DNA of 64,000 bases from Ga0077523 sp038324085 (lineage in GTDB: Bacteria; Pseudomonadota; Gammaproteobacteria; Burkholderiales; Ga0077523): contig JBBQHP010000017.1 in NCBI GenBank assembly GCA_038324085.1, forward strand, positions 13,240 through 77,239, in the 5' to 3' direction. Below, in pieces: positions 8,691 through 17,982 of this stretch. The translations under genes were made by a program, and so were the position numbers. Under the pieces are notes generated by a model, which saw only the letters and a list, made by a program, of their open reading frames with translations, searched no databases and had not been told where the DNA came from. How positions within the stretch are numbered: position 1 is the stretch's first letter; each line of letters opens with the position of its first letter.

Positions 8691-9563
8691 ATGAATCTCG
8701 CGCTGGCCCTGCGCCTGGGCCGCATCTCCAATCTGCCGACCGTGTGGACCAACGTGCTGGTGGGCGTGATGCTGGCCGGCGGCGGCCTGGTCGACGCCCG
8801 GCTGCTGCTGCTCATGGCCGCGCTCTCGTTCTTCTACATCGGCGGCATGTTCCTCAACGATGCCTTCGATCGCGACTTCGATGCGCAGCACCGCCCCGAG
8901 CGTCCGATCCCTGCGGGTCTGGTCTCCGCATTCCAGGTATTCGCCATCGGGTACAGCCTGCTGGCGGTGGGTTTCCTGGGCGTGGCGATCGCAAGCCGCG
9001 GCGGCGACGCGCTGCCGGCATGGCGCGCGCTCGCCGCCGCGCTCGCACTCGGCGCCGCCATCGTGTTCTACAACGCGCATCACAAGGGCAATCCGCTGAG
9101 CCCGCTGGTGATGGGGTTGTGCCGCGTCTTCGTGTACCTGACCGCCGCCTTCAGCGTCGCGGTGCTGCTGCCGGCATCGGTCTACTTCGCAGCGGCCGCG
9201 CTGCTGTGCCACCTGATCGGTCTCACCTACATCGCCAAACAGGAGCACCTGGACCGGATCGGCAACCTGTGGCCGCTGGCGTTCCTGGCGCTACCCGTGC
9301 TCTACGGCGTGTCGCTCAGCCTGGCGGCCCCGCTCGCATGGCTGCCGCTGGCGCTGTACCTCGCGGTGCTTGGGTTCGCCCTTGCGCTGTTGCGACGGCG
9401 CGCCCGGGGCGACGTTCCGCGCGCGGTGGTCACGCTCATCGCCGGGATGTCCGTGCTCGATGCGGTCGTTCTGGCCGGCAACGGCAGCGTGGTGCCGGCC
9501 GGGCTCGCCGTCGCGGGCTTCGTGCTGACGCTGGCATTGCAACGCTGGATATCCGGGACATGA
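8691..9563 (+). CDS. eboC: EboC, UbiA-like prenyltransferase membrane protein
   Basis: A 290-residue integral membrane protein of about eight to nine helices. The first Asp-rich motif of UbiA enzymes is present as NDAFDRDFDAQHRPERPIP near residues 56-74, and YIAKQEHLDR stands at the place of the second motif. It should transfer or bind an isoprenoid at the inner membrane, as expected for EboC. The start ATG follows eboE by 94 bp. Its TGA overlaps the ferredoxin ATG (ATGA). It is the only membrane component of the cluster and therefore the natural site for any transport or lipid-modification step. Confidence 0.85.
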   Translation: MNLALALRLGRISNLPTVWTNVLVGVMLAGGGLVDARLLLLMAALSFFYIGGMFLNDAFDRDFDAQHRPERPIPAGLVSAFQVFAIGYSLLAVGFLGVAIASRGGDALPAWRALAAALALGAAIVFYNAHHKGNPLSPLVMGLCRVFVYLTAAFSVAVLLPASVYFAAAALLCHLIGLTYIAKQEHLDRIGNLWPLAFLALPVLYGVSLSLAAPLAWLPLALYLAVLGFALALLRRRARGDVPRAVVTLIAGMSVLDAVVLAGNGSVVPAGLAVAGFVLTLALQRWISGT

Positions 9564-9901
9564 GCGACGGCGCGAAGCCGTGGTCGGAAAATGCCGCCGT
9601 CGCCCTGGAATGCAAGGGTGAACCCGGCCGGGTCGCGCCGGTCGTGGATCGCAACCGGTGCGAAGCGAAGGCGGCGTGCGTCGAGGTGTGTCCCTTCGAC
9701 GTCTTCGAGATCCGGAAGCTGGCGCCCGAAGACCGCAGCGCGCTGTCCTTGCGTGGAAAGCTGAAGGCGTGGGCGCACGGCAACGAGCAGGCGTACGTGG
9801 TGCGCCCCGCCGACTGCCACGCGTGTCAGTTGTGCATCAAGGCCTGTCCCGAAGAAGCGATCCGGCTCGCGCCGTGGGAGGGCGGAGATTCCAGCGTCTG
9901 A
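9560..9901 (+). CDS. Ferredoxin-like protein in the ebo cluster
   Basis: A 113-residue soluble protein with two iron-sulfur motifs. The second is a full CxxCxxCxxxCP (CHACQLCIKACP). The first is CEAKAACVEVCP, with only three cysteines (C-x5-C-x3-CP), which is closer to the 3Fe-4S half of seven-iron ferredoxins than to a second standard cubane. About 25 residues of charged insert separate the motifs. It overlaps eboC by 4 bp, so it is co-expressed and likely supplies electrons to a reaction connected with the cluster. Ferredoxin is not one of the EboA-F proteins; the partner enzyme is unknown. Confidence 0.8.
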   Translation: MSDGAKPWSENAAVALECKGEPGRVAPVVDRNRCEAKAACVEVCPFDVFEIRKLAPEDRSALSLRGKLKAWAHGNEQAYVVRPADCHACQLCIKACPEEAIRLAPWEGGDSSV

Positions 9902-9918
9902 ACCGGGCGTCGCGGCAT

Positions 9919-11181
9919 TCAGTCTGGGTGCTCCCCGGCTTCTTCCTCCGGATCGTTCCACAGGACGTGGGCCTCGACCAGCAGCCGGTAGCGCGACTCT
10001 TCCGCTTCGATGCGCGCGAGCGCGGCGCTCAGGGCCGATTCGACCGCGAGCCGGCGCGCGAGGACGACGTCCGACAGCGACGCCTCTTTCAGCTGCCACG
10101 ATCGCGCCATGCTCTCGGCATTGCGCGCCATGCCTTCGGCGGCCGAGCGTGAGCGCTGCCAGGCCGCATAGGCGCCCTGCGCCTGGCCGACCATCATCGC
10201 CACGTCCGCGGTCACGCGCTGCAGCACCGCGGCCTCGTGGTTGAGCGCCGCGTCCGACTGCGCGCGTACGCCGTCCGAGACCGCGCGCCGTGCCTCGCCC
10301 GGCAGCGGCACGATCACATACACCCCGGCGCTGCGGTCGAAGGCGCTGCGGTCGTTGGAGAGGCGGACGCCGACCGCGGGATCGGGCGTGCGATCGGCCT
10401 GGGCCCGCTCCGCGAGCAGGCGACTGCGTCTGGTGATGGCACGCGCGACCCGCACCTCGTCGTTGTGGAGCCGCACGCGATCCAGGTAGAAATCGAGATT
10501 TCCATCGAGCGGACGCGGGTCGCCGAGCGGGGCATGCGCGGGTACGGGCAGCCCCGGGAACGTGCGCTCGAGCGCTGAACGGGCGCCGATTTCGCGCCCC
10601 TTCAAGGCCTCGGCGTTCGCTTCGGCCTGGGCGACCGAGGCTTCCGCGAGATTCACTTCCACGCGCGGCGCGTCGCCCACTTTCGCCCGCCGCGTCACGA
10701 CGACCTGCTGCTGGCGCAGGAACTCGCCCTGCTGCTGCACCAGTTCGAGCTGGATGCTCTCGCGCGCCCAGCCGAACCAGAGCTTCAGCACCAGGCGCGC
10801 GCCGTCGCACCACGCGCTGTAGGCGGAGCGGGTCGCGAGTTCGACGCCCTGCGCGCCCAGCGCGCCGTCGACGCGAGCCTTGCCGGGCAGGCGAATCGCG
10901 CGTTCGACGCCGATGTCCCATTCCGGATAGCGACCGTTCGGGATGCTGTGACTCTGATAGCCACCGCGAATCGCGAATTCGTACGGCCCGGCCTGGAGAC
11001 GCCGGGCATTGGCGCGTTCGAAGCGCACGTTGTCGCGGGCGGCTTTCACCGGCGGATAGTCCGCCAGTACCCGCTCGACATCGGTGACGGCCGGCAGCGC
11101 AACGTAGGCGGGGCTCTCCTGGGCATGCACGGGCAGTGCGCAAACGATGCCCAGGACCGCAGTCGCTAAAGTCGTTCTCAT
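9919..11181 (-). CDS. Outer-membrane efflux channel (TolC/CusC-like)
   Basis: A 420-residue TolC-family protein whose ATG at 11181 overlaps the stop of the RND pump. A signal peptide (MRTTLATAVLGIVCALPVHAQ) leads into long helical, Ala/Arg/Glu-rich repeats with the usual two-fold outer-membrane efflux protein pattern. It is the final gene of the minus-strand heavy-metal efflux operon and should form the trimeric channel for the adaptor and pump encoded upstream. Its 3' end lies only 17 bp from the convergent ferredoxin stop, with no obvious terminator between. Confidence 0.85.
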   Translation of the reverse strand: MRTTLATAVLGIVCALPVHAQESPAYVALPAVTDVERVLADYPPVKAARDNVRFERANARRLQAGPYEFAIRGGYQSHSIPNGRYPEWDIGVERAIRLPGKARVDGALGAQGVELATRSAYSAWCDGARLVLKLWFGWARESIQLELVQQQGEFLRQQQVVVTRRAKVGDAPRVEVNLAEASVAQAEANAEALKGREIGARSALERTFPGLPVPAHAPLGDPRPLDGNLDFYLDRVRLHNDEVRVARAITRRSRLLAERAQADRTPDPAVGVRLSNDRSAFDRSAGVYVIVPLPGEARRAVSDGVRAQSDAALNHEAAVLQRVTADVAMMVGQAQGAYAAWQRSRSAAEGMARNAESMARSWQLKEASLSDVVLARRLAVESALSAALARIEAEESRYRLLVEAHVLWNDPEEEAGEHPD

Positions 11182-14100
11182 CAGAATGAATCCTCGAGCA
11201 GTTTTTTGGAGGCACCGGGGGGCGCGTCGCCGAAACGCCGGTAGAGCAGCGGCAGGATCAGCAGCGTCAGCGCGGTGGACGTGACCAGACCACCGATCAC
11301 GACGATGGCGAGCGGGCGCTGGATCTCCGACCCGGGGCCGGACGCGAACAGCAGCGGCACCAGGCCGAAGGCGGCGATGCTCGCGGTCATCAGCACCGGC
11401 CGAAGCCGCCGCGTAGCGCCTTCGATCACGACCTCGTCGACGGGCATGCCGTCGGCGCGCAACTGGTTGAAGGTGCTCATCATCACCACGCCGTTCAGTA
11501 CGGCGATGCCGAGCAGCGCGATGAAGCCGACCGACGCCGGCACCGACAGGTACTCGCCCGACAGCCACAGCGCGACGATGCCGCCCACCATCGCGAACGG
11601 GATGTTCGCCACCACCAGCGTCGTCTGCCGGAGCGAACCGAAGGTCATGAACAACAGCATCGCGATCAACGCGAGCGCCACCGGAATGACGATCGAGAGC
11701 CGCCGCGCCGCGCGTTGCTGGTTCTCGAACTGGCCGCCCCACGTCACCGTGTAGCCTTGCGGCAGCTTCACCCTGGCGGCCACTTCGCGCTTGGCATCGT
11801 CGACGAACCCGACCAGATCGCGGCCCAGCACGCTCGATTGCACCACCGCGTAGCGCAGCGCGTTCTCGCGATCGACCTTGACCGGTCCGTCCACGCGAGT
11901 GAGCTTCGCCACGTTCGGCAGCGGCACCGCCCGGCCGTCGGGCATGATGATGTTCTGGTTCTGGAACAGCGCGGCCGAGGTGCGCAGATCGCCCTGCCCG
12001 CGAATCAGCAGCGGCGTGCGACGGTTCGCTTCGAGCACTGTGCCCACGCGCCGCCCCTCGAGCTGCGCGCGCAGGTCGTTTTCGATGTCGTCGACCGTGA
12101 GCTTCTGGTGCCCGGTCGCGAAGCGGTTGATCTCGACTCTCAGGTATTGAACGCCTTCGTTGGTCAGCGCGAACACGTCGCGGTTACCCGGCACCGACTT
12201 GAGGACCTGCTCGATCTCCTGGGTCAGGCGATTCAGGGTGTCGAGGTCGGGACCGAAGATCTTCACCGCCAGGTCCCCCCGCACGCCGGTCAGCATTTCG
12301 GCGACGCGCATCTCGATCGGCTGCGTGAAGGTGTAGTTGACCCCCGGGAAGTCGCCCATCACCTTGCGCAGCGCTTCGATGAGATCCTGCTTGTCCGGCG
12401 TGCGCCACTGGTCGCGCGGCTTCAGGACGAGGAACAGATCGGTCTGGTTGAGGCCCATCGGATCGAGGCCCAACTCGTCCGCGCCGGTGCGCGCCACGGC
12501 GCCTTTCACCTCCGGCACCTGCTCGAGGATTGCGCGCTGGATGCGCAGATCGAGCTGGGCGCTGGCGTCGATGGCGATGGACGGCAGCTTCTCGAGCTGC
12601 AGGATGATGTCGCCCTCATCCATGGTCGGCATGAAGGTCTTGCCGGTCGCGAACCAGGTGCCGGTGGCGACCAGCAGCAATCCGGCCGCGACCGCACCGA
12701 TGATGCGGCCGTGGCCGAGCCCCCAGCGCAGCAGGGGTCGGTAGCCGGCCTGGGCCTTGCGCATGATCCAGGGGTCGCGATGCGCGCCGCGATGGATCAG
12801 CACCGAGGCGAACACCGGGATGACGGTGAGCGCCAGCAGCAGCGAGCCGGAGAGCGCGAAGATGATCGCGTACGCGACGGGCTTGAACATCTTGCCTTCG
12901 AGACCTTCGAGCGTGAGCAGCGGCAGGAACACGATCACGATGATCGCGATGCCGGTGGCCACGGGCACGGCGACCTCCCGCACGGCCGCATAGATGATCG
13001 CGAGCCGCGAGCGCCCGCTCGACGGATGCGCGAGGTGGCTCACGATATTCTCGACCACGACCACGGATGCATCCACGAGCATGCCGATCGCGATCGCGAG
13101 TCCGCCCAGGCTCATCAGGTTCGCGCTCATGCCGGTCTGGCCCATCAGGATGAACGTGATCAGCGCGGCGAGCGGCAATGTGGTGGCCACCACCAGCGCG
13201 GCGCGCCAGTCGCCCAGGAACACGACGAGCAGGATCAGCACCAGGACGATGGCTTCGAGCAGCGCCTCGGTCACCGTGCCCACGGCACGTTCCACGAGAT
13301 TGCCGCGGTCGTAGAAGACCTCCGTCTTCACCCCCGGCGGCAGCAGCGGTGCGATCTCCGCGAGCCGTGCGCGCACGCCCTCGATCACCTGGCGGGCGTT
13401 GGCGCCACGCAGGCCGAGCACCAGGCCCTGCACCGCCTCGCTCCTGCCGTCCTTGGTCACCACGCCGTAGCGCGTGACGGTGCCTATGCGCACCTCGGCC
13501 ACTTCGCCGACCCGCACCGGGATCGCGCTGCGTTCGCTGACGACGATGGCGCGCACGTCATCGAGGGTCTTGATGCTGCCTTCGCTGCGCACCAGCAGCG
13601 CTTCCTCGCCGTCGGCGAGGCGGCCGGCACCGTCGTTCCGGTTGTTCGCCATCAGCGCGCGTTCCAGTTCCATCAGCGGAATGCCGCGCGCGCTGAGAGC
13701 GGCCGAGTCGGGCACCACTTCGAAGGCGCGCACGAAGCCCCCCAGGGCGTTCACTTCGGCGACGCCGGGAACCGTGCGCAGCCGCGGTCGTATGGTCCAG
13801 TCGAGCAGCGTGCGCCGCTCCGCGAGCGAGAGGTCACCGCCTTCGATGGTGAACATGAACATCTCGCCGAGCGGCGTGGTGATCGGGGCCATGCCGCCGC
13901 TCACGCCGGGGGGCAGATCCGCCAATACGCTGTTCAGCCGTTCGTTCACCTGCTGGCGTGCCCAGTAGATGTCGGTGCCCTCGACGAAGTCGATGGTGAT
14001 GTCGGCGATGCCGTACTTCGACATCGAACGCAGGATCCGCTGGTTCGGGATGCCGGGCATCTCGAGTTCGATCGGCGCGACGATGCGCGACTCGACTTCC

Positions 14101-14276
14101 TCGGGGGTCATCCCGGGTGCCTTCATGATGATCTTCACCTGCGTCGTCGACACGTCGGGAAACGCGTCGATCGGCAGGTTCTGGAAGGCCTGCACGCCCG
14201 CCAGGCAGAGCAGCAACGTGAGCGCCGCGACCAGCAGGCGCTGATTGAGCGAGAAGGCGATCAGTCTGGAGAGCAT
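11181..14276 (-). CDS. Heavy-metal efflux RND pump (CusA/CzcA family)
   Basis: A 1031-residue inner-membrane proton-driven pump with the usual twelve helices and two periplasmic loops. The start MLSRLIAFSLNQRLLVAALT and the ...DVSTTQVKI motif are typical of the HME subfamily. In helix 4 the motif GMLVDASVVVVEN keeps Asp402 and Glu409 but lacks the extra Asp of CzcA (DFGxxxDGA), so it resembles the monovalent-metal CusA branch or an undefined HME group. The gene lies 1 bp downstream of the adaptor gene and overlaps the channel gene, which makes a complete tripartite system. Substrate metal is uncertain. Confidence 0.9.
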   Translation of the reverse strand: MLSRLIAFSLNQRLLVAALTLLLCLAGVQAFQNLPIDAFPDVSTTQVKIIMKAPGMTPEEVESRIVAPIELEMPGIPNQRILRSMSKYGIADITIDFVEGTDIYWARQQVNERLNSVLADLPPGVSGGMAPITTPLGEMFMFTIEGGDLSLAERRTLLDWTIRPRLRTVPGVAEVNALGGFVRAFEVVPDSAALSARGIPLMELERALMANNRNDGAGRLADGEEALLVRSEGSIKTLDDVRAIVVSERSAIPVRVGEVAEVRIGTVTRYGVVTKDGRSEAVQGLVLGLRGANARQVIEGVRARLAEIAPLLPPGVKTEVFYDRGNLVERAVGTVTEALLEAIVLVLILLVVFLGDWRAALVVATTLPLAALITFILMGQTGMSANLMSLGGLAIAIGMLVDASVVVVENIVSHLAHPSSGRSRLAIIYAAVREVAVPVATGIAIIVIVFLPLLTLEGLEGKMFKPVAYAIIFALSGSLLLALTVIPVFASVLIHRGAHRDPWIMRKAQAGYRPLLRWGLGHGRIIGAVAAGLLLVATGTWFATGKTFMPTMDEGDIILQLEKLPSIAIDASAQLDLRIQRAILEQVPEVKGAVARTGADELGLDPMGLNQTDLFLVLKPRDQWRTPDKQDLIEALRKVMGDFPGVNYTFTQPIEMRVAEMLTGVRGDLAVKIFGPDLDTLNRLTQEIEQVLKSVPGNRDVFALTNEGVQYLRVEINRFATGHQKLTVDDIENDLRAQLEGRRVGTVLEANRRTPLLIRGQGDLRTSAALFQNQNIIMPDGRAVPLPNVAKLTRVDGPVKVDRENALRYAVVQSSVLGRDLVGFVDDAKREVAARVKLPQGYTVTWGGQFENQQRAARRLSIVIPVALALIAMLLFMTFGSLRQTTLVVANIPFAMVGGIVALWLSGEYLSVPASVGFIALLGIAVLNGVVMMSTFNQLRADGMPVDEVVIEGATRRLRPVLMTASIAAFGLVPLLFASGPGSEIQRPLAIVVIGGLVTSTALTLLILPLLYRRFGDAPPGASKKLLEDSF

Positions 14277-14277
14277 T

Positions 14278-15375
14278 TCAACCGCCGATGCCGAGCAGTC
14301 GGGCTTTCAGCGCGGAGACCCCGCGCACGGCCAGCGCCGTGCCCGACAGGTCGCCCGAGACCACGCTCGCATGGGCGCCCTCGTTGACCATCGTCACCAG
14401 CACGACTCTGAAACCCTTGGCGCTGGTCGCGAATACCATCAACTTGCCCTGGTGGCGGACCAGCGCACCGTTCGGCACGCGCCATTGCGCGTTGCCGCTG
14501 TCGACCGCGGCGACCGCCGTTTCCACGTACTGTCCCGGACGCAGCCGCGCGGCGTTGGTCGAGATGAGTGCGCGCAGCATCACCGTCTGGCTTTCCGGCG
14601 TGACGCTGCGGCCCACCGAGATGATCTTCCCGGCGCCTTCCACCGAAGGCACCCGCACCATGGCGCCTTCGCGGATGCCGGCGGCGCGGGCGAGCGGCAC
14701 CTGGATCTCGAGCCACAGGGGATCGAGCTGTGCCACCTTGTAGATCGGCGTGAAGGCTTCGAGCCGCTGGCCGGCCTGCGCGACCTGCTCGATCACGACA
14801 CCGCTGACCGGGGCCAGGATGTTCACGCTGCTGCCGATCGCACCGCCTTTCTGCAATCCGGCGATGGCGGTATCCGACATGCCGGCGAGCTTGAGGGCGT
14901 AGTGCCGCTCGGCCTGCAACGCGGTGGCCTCGACGTTGCCTGCCTGGGTGGACAGCAGGCGACTCTCCGCGATCAGGCCTTCGGCGGCGAGCTTCTGGTC
15001 GCGGTCAAGATTGGCACGGGCGAGCTGCGCCTGCGTGGAGGCCTGCAGGTAGCTGCGCTGGGCCTCGGCCAACGCCGAGCTCTGCAATCGCGCCAGCAAC
15101 TGACCACGCTTGACGTGTTCGTTCACCGCCACCAGGACGGTTTCCACCAGGCCGGACAGGGGCGTGCTGACCACGTGGAGCTGGTTGTTCGGGACCATCA
15201 CTTCGGCCGCGAGCCCGGTGATCTCGCCCGTGGCCTGCGCCTCCGGCGCCGCCGTGGCGATGCCCAGCGCCTGCGCCTGGGTCGCTGTCAGCGCTATCTC
15301 CTGGGCCTGCGCCACCGCTGCGCAGCCCAGGGCGAACGAGAGGCCCCACGCGAGGGGACGAAGTGCTTGAATCAT
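14278..15375 (-). CDS. Periplasmic adaptor of the metal RND pump (CusB-like)
   Basis: A 365-residue membrane-fusion protein. The signal peptide ends AAVAQAQ. A barrel-sandwich hybrid is split by helical hairpins (VNEHVKRGQLLARLQSSALAEAQ; later VNILAPVSGVVIEQVAQAGQRLE), as in CusB and related efflux adaptors. It bridges the RND pump and the outer-membrane channel encoded directly downstream. A longer in-frame ORF reaching 15714 is antisense-type sequence; the signal peptide fixes the ATG at 15375. No Met-rich N-terminal copper site like that of CusB is evident. Confidence 0.85.
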   Translation of the reverse strand: MIQALRPLAWGLSFALGCAAVAQAQEIALTATQAQALGIATAAPEAQATGEITGLAAEVMVPNNQLHVVSTPLSGLVETVLVAVNEHVKRGQLLARLQSSALAEAQRSYLQASTQAQLARANLDRDQKLAAEGLIAESRLLSTQAGNVEATALQAERHYALKLAGMSDTAIAGLQKGGAIGSSVNILAPVSGVVIEQVAQAGQRLEAFTPIYKVAQLDPLWLEIQVPLARAAGIREGAMVRVPSVEGAGKIISVGRSVTPESQTVMLRALISTNAARLRPGQYVETAVAAVDSGNAQWRVPNGALVRHQGKLMVFATSAKGFRVVLVTMVNEGAHASVVSGDLSGTALAVRGVSALKARLLGIGG

Positions 15376-15466
15376 GGATGGCTCCGCGCGCCGGCTCCGT
15401 GGGGAGCGGGCAGACAACATCGAAAGGACCGGCGGACCGGGGGTCCGCGGGGCGTTGCGCCGTGGA

Positions 15467-15886
15467 TCAGGCGGACGCGGGCGGACCTTGGGCGGGCGGG
15501 ACGAGGCGGGCGGCGCAGCGGACCGCGTCGGACGCGTCGGGTGCGATCGAAGCCGGGTGCCGGGCGACGACCATTGTCGCCGACGACGGCACGGCCGCCA
15601 GGGGCAGGTCGCTCGGCGCTTCGTCGCGGCGGTGCTCGGGCGGCGCTGTGATCGCGTTGGCCTCGTCGAGCAGGATGCCGCTGGTGAGGCTCGCCGGACC
15701 ATGGCCGTGGCCATCGTGCACCAGCGCCACCGGCAGGTGGATGCCGTCCTGCAGGGCCGCGCTCGACGGGTTGACGTGCGTGTGCAGCAGCGGTGAGAGC
15801 ATCTGCACGAGCACGAACGCGCCGATGCCCAGCCCGGAGGCGAGGCGGCGGATGCGGTCGATCAGGTGCGAACGAAGCAGGTGCAA
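15467..15886 (-). CDS. Small His-rich exported protein heading the efflux operon
   Basis: A 139-residue protein with a hydrophobic segment (residues 14-32) followed by LLHTHVNPS and VALVHDGHGHG, a His-rich patch able to bind metal. The visible start is TTG with no strong ribosome-binding site, so the true start is uncertain. It lies 91 bp upstream of the adaptor gene in the same direction and is probably the first gene of the operon. Proteins of this size with an HTHxNP motif recur at the head of Proteobacterial metal efflux operons. The role as a periplasmic metal sensor or chaperone is inference. Confidence 0.6.
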   Translation of the reverse strand: MHLLRSHLIDRIRRLASGLGIGAFVLVQMLSPLLHTHVNPSSAALQDGIHLPVALVHDGHGHGPASLTSGILLDEANAITAPPEHRRDEAPSDLPLAAVPSSATMVVARHPASIAPDASDAVRCAARLVPPAQGPPASA

Positions 15887-16064
15887 GAATGGTTTCGAGG
15901 GGGACCCGGAGGAAAATCAGGATACGCCCAATGTGTTTCCGGAAGTTGATCGGGCGCAAACGGTGCCCCGAATGGCGATGGCGTTGTCCAGAACGCATCC
16001 GTTCGGGTCGGGCCCGGCACGGGTGTGCTGCCGAGCGCGCGAGGCGTGCCGTTAACATGCGTGG

Positions 16065-17135
16065 GTGACGACCGACATCGCCAGCGCGCCCGACCTGCCT
16101 GCCCTGACCCGGGATATCCGTGCCTGGGGCGCCGCGCTGGGTTTCGCTGCCGTGGGCTTCAGCGATACGGATCTGTCGAACGCCGAGCCGGGTCTGCTGG
16201 CATGGCTCGAGGCCGGCTTCCACGGCGACATGGCGTACATGGTGCGCCATGGCGCAAAGCGCGCGCGCCCCGCGGAACTGGTTCCCGGGACGGTGTCGGT
16301 GATCACTGCCCGGATGGACTATCTGCCCGTCGGAGCGCGGGACAGCTGGACGGTGCTCGGCGATTCGACCCTCGGCTACATTTCGCGCTATGCGCTGGGG
16401 CGCGACTATCACAAGGTGTTGCGCACGCGTCTGCAGGAGCTGTCCGACCGGATCGCGGCGCGCCTCGGTCCGTTCGGCCATAGAGTCTTTACCGACAGCG
16501 CGCCGGTCATGGAAGTGGAACTGGCGCGCAAGGGGGGCCTCGGCTGGCGCGGCAAGCACACTCTGCTGCTGGACCGTGCGGCCGGCTCGTGGTTCTTTCT
16601 CGGCGAGATCTACTGCGACCTCGCGCTCCCGGCCGATGCGCCGGTGACCGAGCATTGCGGCTCCTGCACGCGCTGCATCGAGGTGTGTCCGACGCGCGCG
16701 ATCGTCGGGCCGTACCGCCTCGATGCCCGGCGCTGCATCTCCTACCTGACCATCGAGCACCCCGGCGCCATTCCGGAGGCGCTGCGGCCGCTCATGGGCA
16801 ATCGCGTCTACGGTTGCGACGACTGCCAGCTGGTCTGCCCATGGAACAAGTACGCACGACCGGCGGAAGTGCCGGACTTCGCCGTGCGCCACGGCCTCGA
16901 CGATGCCACGCTCGTCGATCTGTTCGGTTGGACTGCGGCGGAGTTCGAAGCGCGCATGGCGGGCAGCGCGATCCGTCGCATCGGCTACGAACGCTGGCTG
17001 CGCAATCTCGCGGTGGGGCTGGGCAATGCACCGACGTCCGCCGGCGTGATCGCCGCCCTCGACGCGCGGCGCGACGATCCTTCGCCGCTGGTGCGCGAGC
17101 ATGTGCTCTGGGCGCTCACGCGGCACGGATGCTGA
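16065..17135 (+). CDS. queG: Epoxyqueuosine reductase QueG
   Basis: A 356-residue cytoplasmic enzyme that makes queuosine in tRNA from epoxyqueuosine using cobalamin and two 4Fe-4S clusters. The ferredoxin-type motifs CGSCTRCIEVCPTRAI and GCDDCQLVCPWNKY are intact, and DYHKVLRTRLQEL and FTDSAPVMEVELARKGGLGWRGKHT are characteristic of QueG. A C-terminal HEAT-like segment is present and the length matches the family. GTG start. The gene stands alone between the divergent metal efflux operon and the convergent porin gene. Confidence 0.93.
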   Translation: MTTDIASAPDLPALTRDIRAWGAALGFAAVGFSDTDLSNAEPGLLAWLEAGFHGDMAYMVRHGAKRARPAELVPGTVSVITARMDYLPVGARDSWTVLGDSTLGYISRYALGRDYHKVLRTRLQELSDRIAARLGPFGHRVFTDSAPVMEVELARKGGLGWRGKHTLLLDRAAGSWFFLGEIYCDLALPADAPVTEHCGSCTRCIEVCPTRAIVGPYRLDARRCISYLTIEHPGAIPEALRPLMGNRVYGCDDCQLVCPWNKYARPAEVPDFAVRHGLDDATLVDLFGWTAAEFEARMAGSAIRRIGYERWLRNLAVGLGNAPTSAGVIAALDARRDDPSPLVREHVLWALTRHGC

Positions 17136-17183
17136 TGGTCAGGCACGTCGCTGCGGCCCGTGCCGCACTCGCGTTGCGGGAGA

Positions 17184-17933
17184 TCAGAACGACTTGCGCA
17201 ACGCGAGCACCACGGTCGCCTTGCAGCCATCGGGATCGGCGCGGCAGCGCTCGTTGTCCTGGGTGACGGCGACGATGCTCGCTTCGGCGACCGCGAAGCC
17301 GAAGTCCCAGGCAAGACCCAGGCGCAGGTCGAACCGTTGCGTGCGCGCAGCGGCGGTCGTGCCCTCGTCGGAGCGCCCGGTGACCAGCCATCCGACGTGC
17401 GCGAATGTCCGCACCGTCTCGGTCAGCGGGCGCGAGGCCGCGAGCGTGACATACGCGGACGGCTCGCCGCCGTTGTAATAATCGGGGCTCAGGTACAGGC
17501 CCGTCTGCCATCGTTCGCTGCCGAGCCGCAGGAAAACCTCCTGGTAGTCGGCGCTGCCCCGGCTGGTCGTGGGCAGGACGTAGGCAGTCACGCCGCCGCT
17601 CCAGCCCAGACCGGTGCGCAGGGCGCCATTGAACCCGAGATAGGCCTGCGCGCCGAGGCCCCGCTCGGGCTCGGGGCGACCGATCCGGACGGTGGACAGG
17701 ATCGCGCCGGCAAACAGTCCGTTCGCGCCGGACCAGTCCAGACTGCCCTGCAGCGACGGTTGCCGGTCGCTCAGGGTCACGCCGCGGAAACGATAGTCCG
17801 ACAGCAGCGCGAGTTCGCCGCTGAAATCGGCTTGCGCCGGCGCGAGTGTCAGGCCGCACGGCAGGGCGACGAGGAGGCAGACGAGACGGCGCACGACGCT
17901 ATGGTCGCGGGAATCGGGCCCTCGCGCCAGCAC
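17184..17933 (-). CDS. TorF-family putative outer-membrane porin
   Basis: Up to 249 residues. The hydrophobic signal (RRLVCLLVALPCGLTLAPAQA) suggests the true start may be the GTG near 17897 rather than 17933. The mature part opens FSGELALLSDYRFRGVTLSDRQPSLQGSLDW, the signature of the TIGR02001/TorF family of 12-16-strand beta-barrels, and ends in Phe as outer-membrane proteins do. It follows the subtilase gene by 49 bp and might be the last gene of the ECF-sigma operon. Transport substrate unknown. Confidence 0.75.
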   Translation of the reverse strand: MLARGPDSRDHSVVRRLVCLLVALPCGLTLAPAQADFSGELALLSDYRFRGVTLSDRQPSLQGSLDWSGANGLFAGAILSTVRIGRPEPERGLGAQAYLGFNGALRTGLGWSGGVTAYVLPTTSRGSADYQEVFLRLGSERWQTGLYLSPDYYNGGEPSAYVTLAASRPLTETVRTFAHVGWLVTGRSDEGTTAAARTQRFDLRLGLAWDFGFAVAEASIVAVTQDNERCRADPDGCKATVVLALRKSF

Positions 17934-17982
17934 GACACGCCTCGAGGGTGGCGCGCCGGCGCCGGGTGGCGCAATGCGCCGG

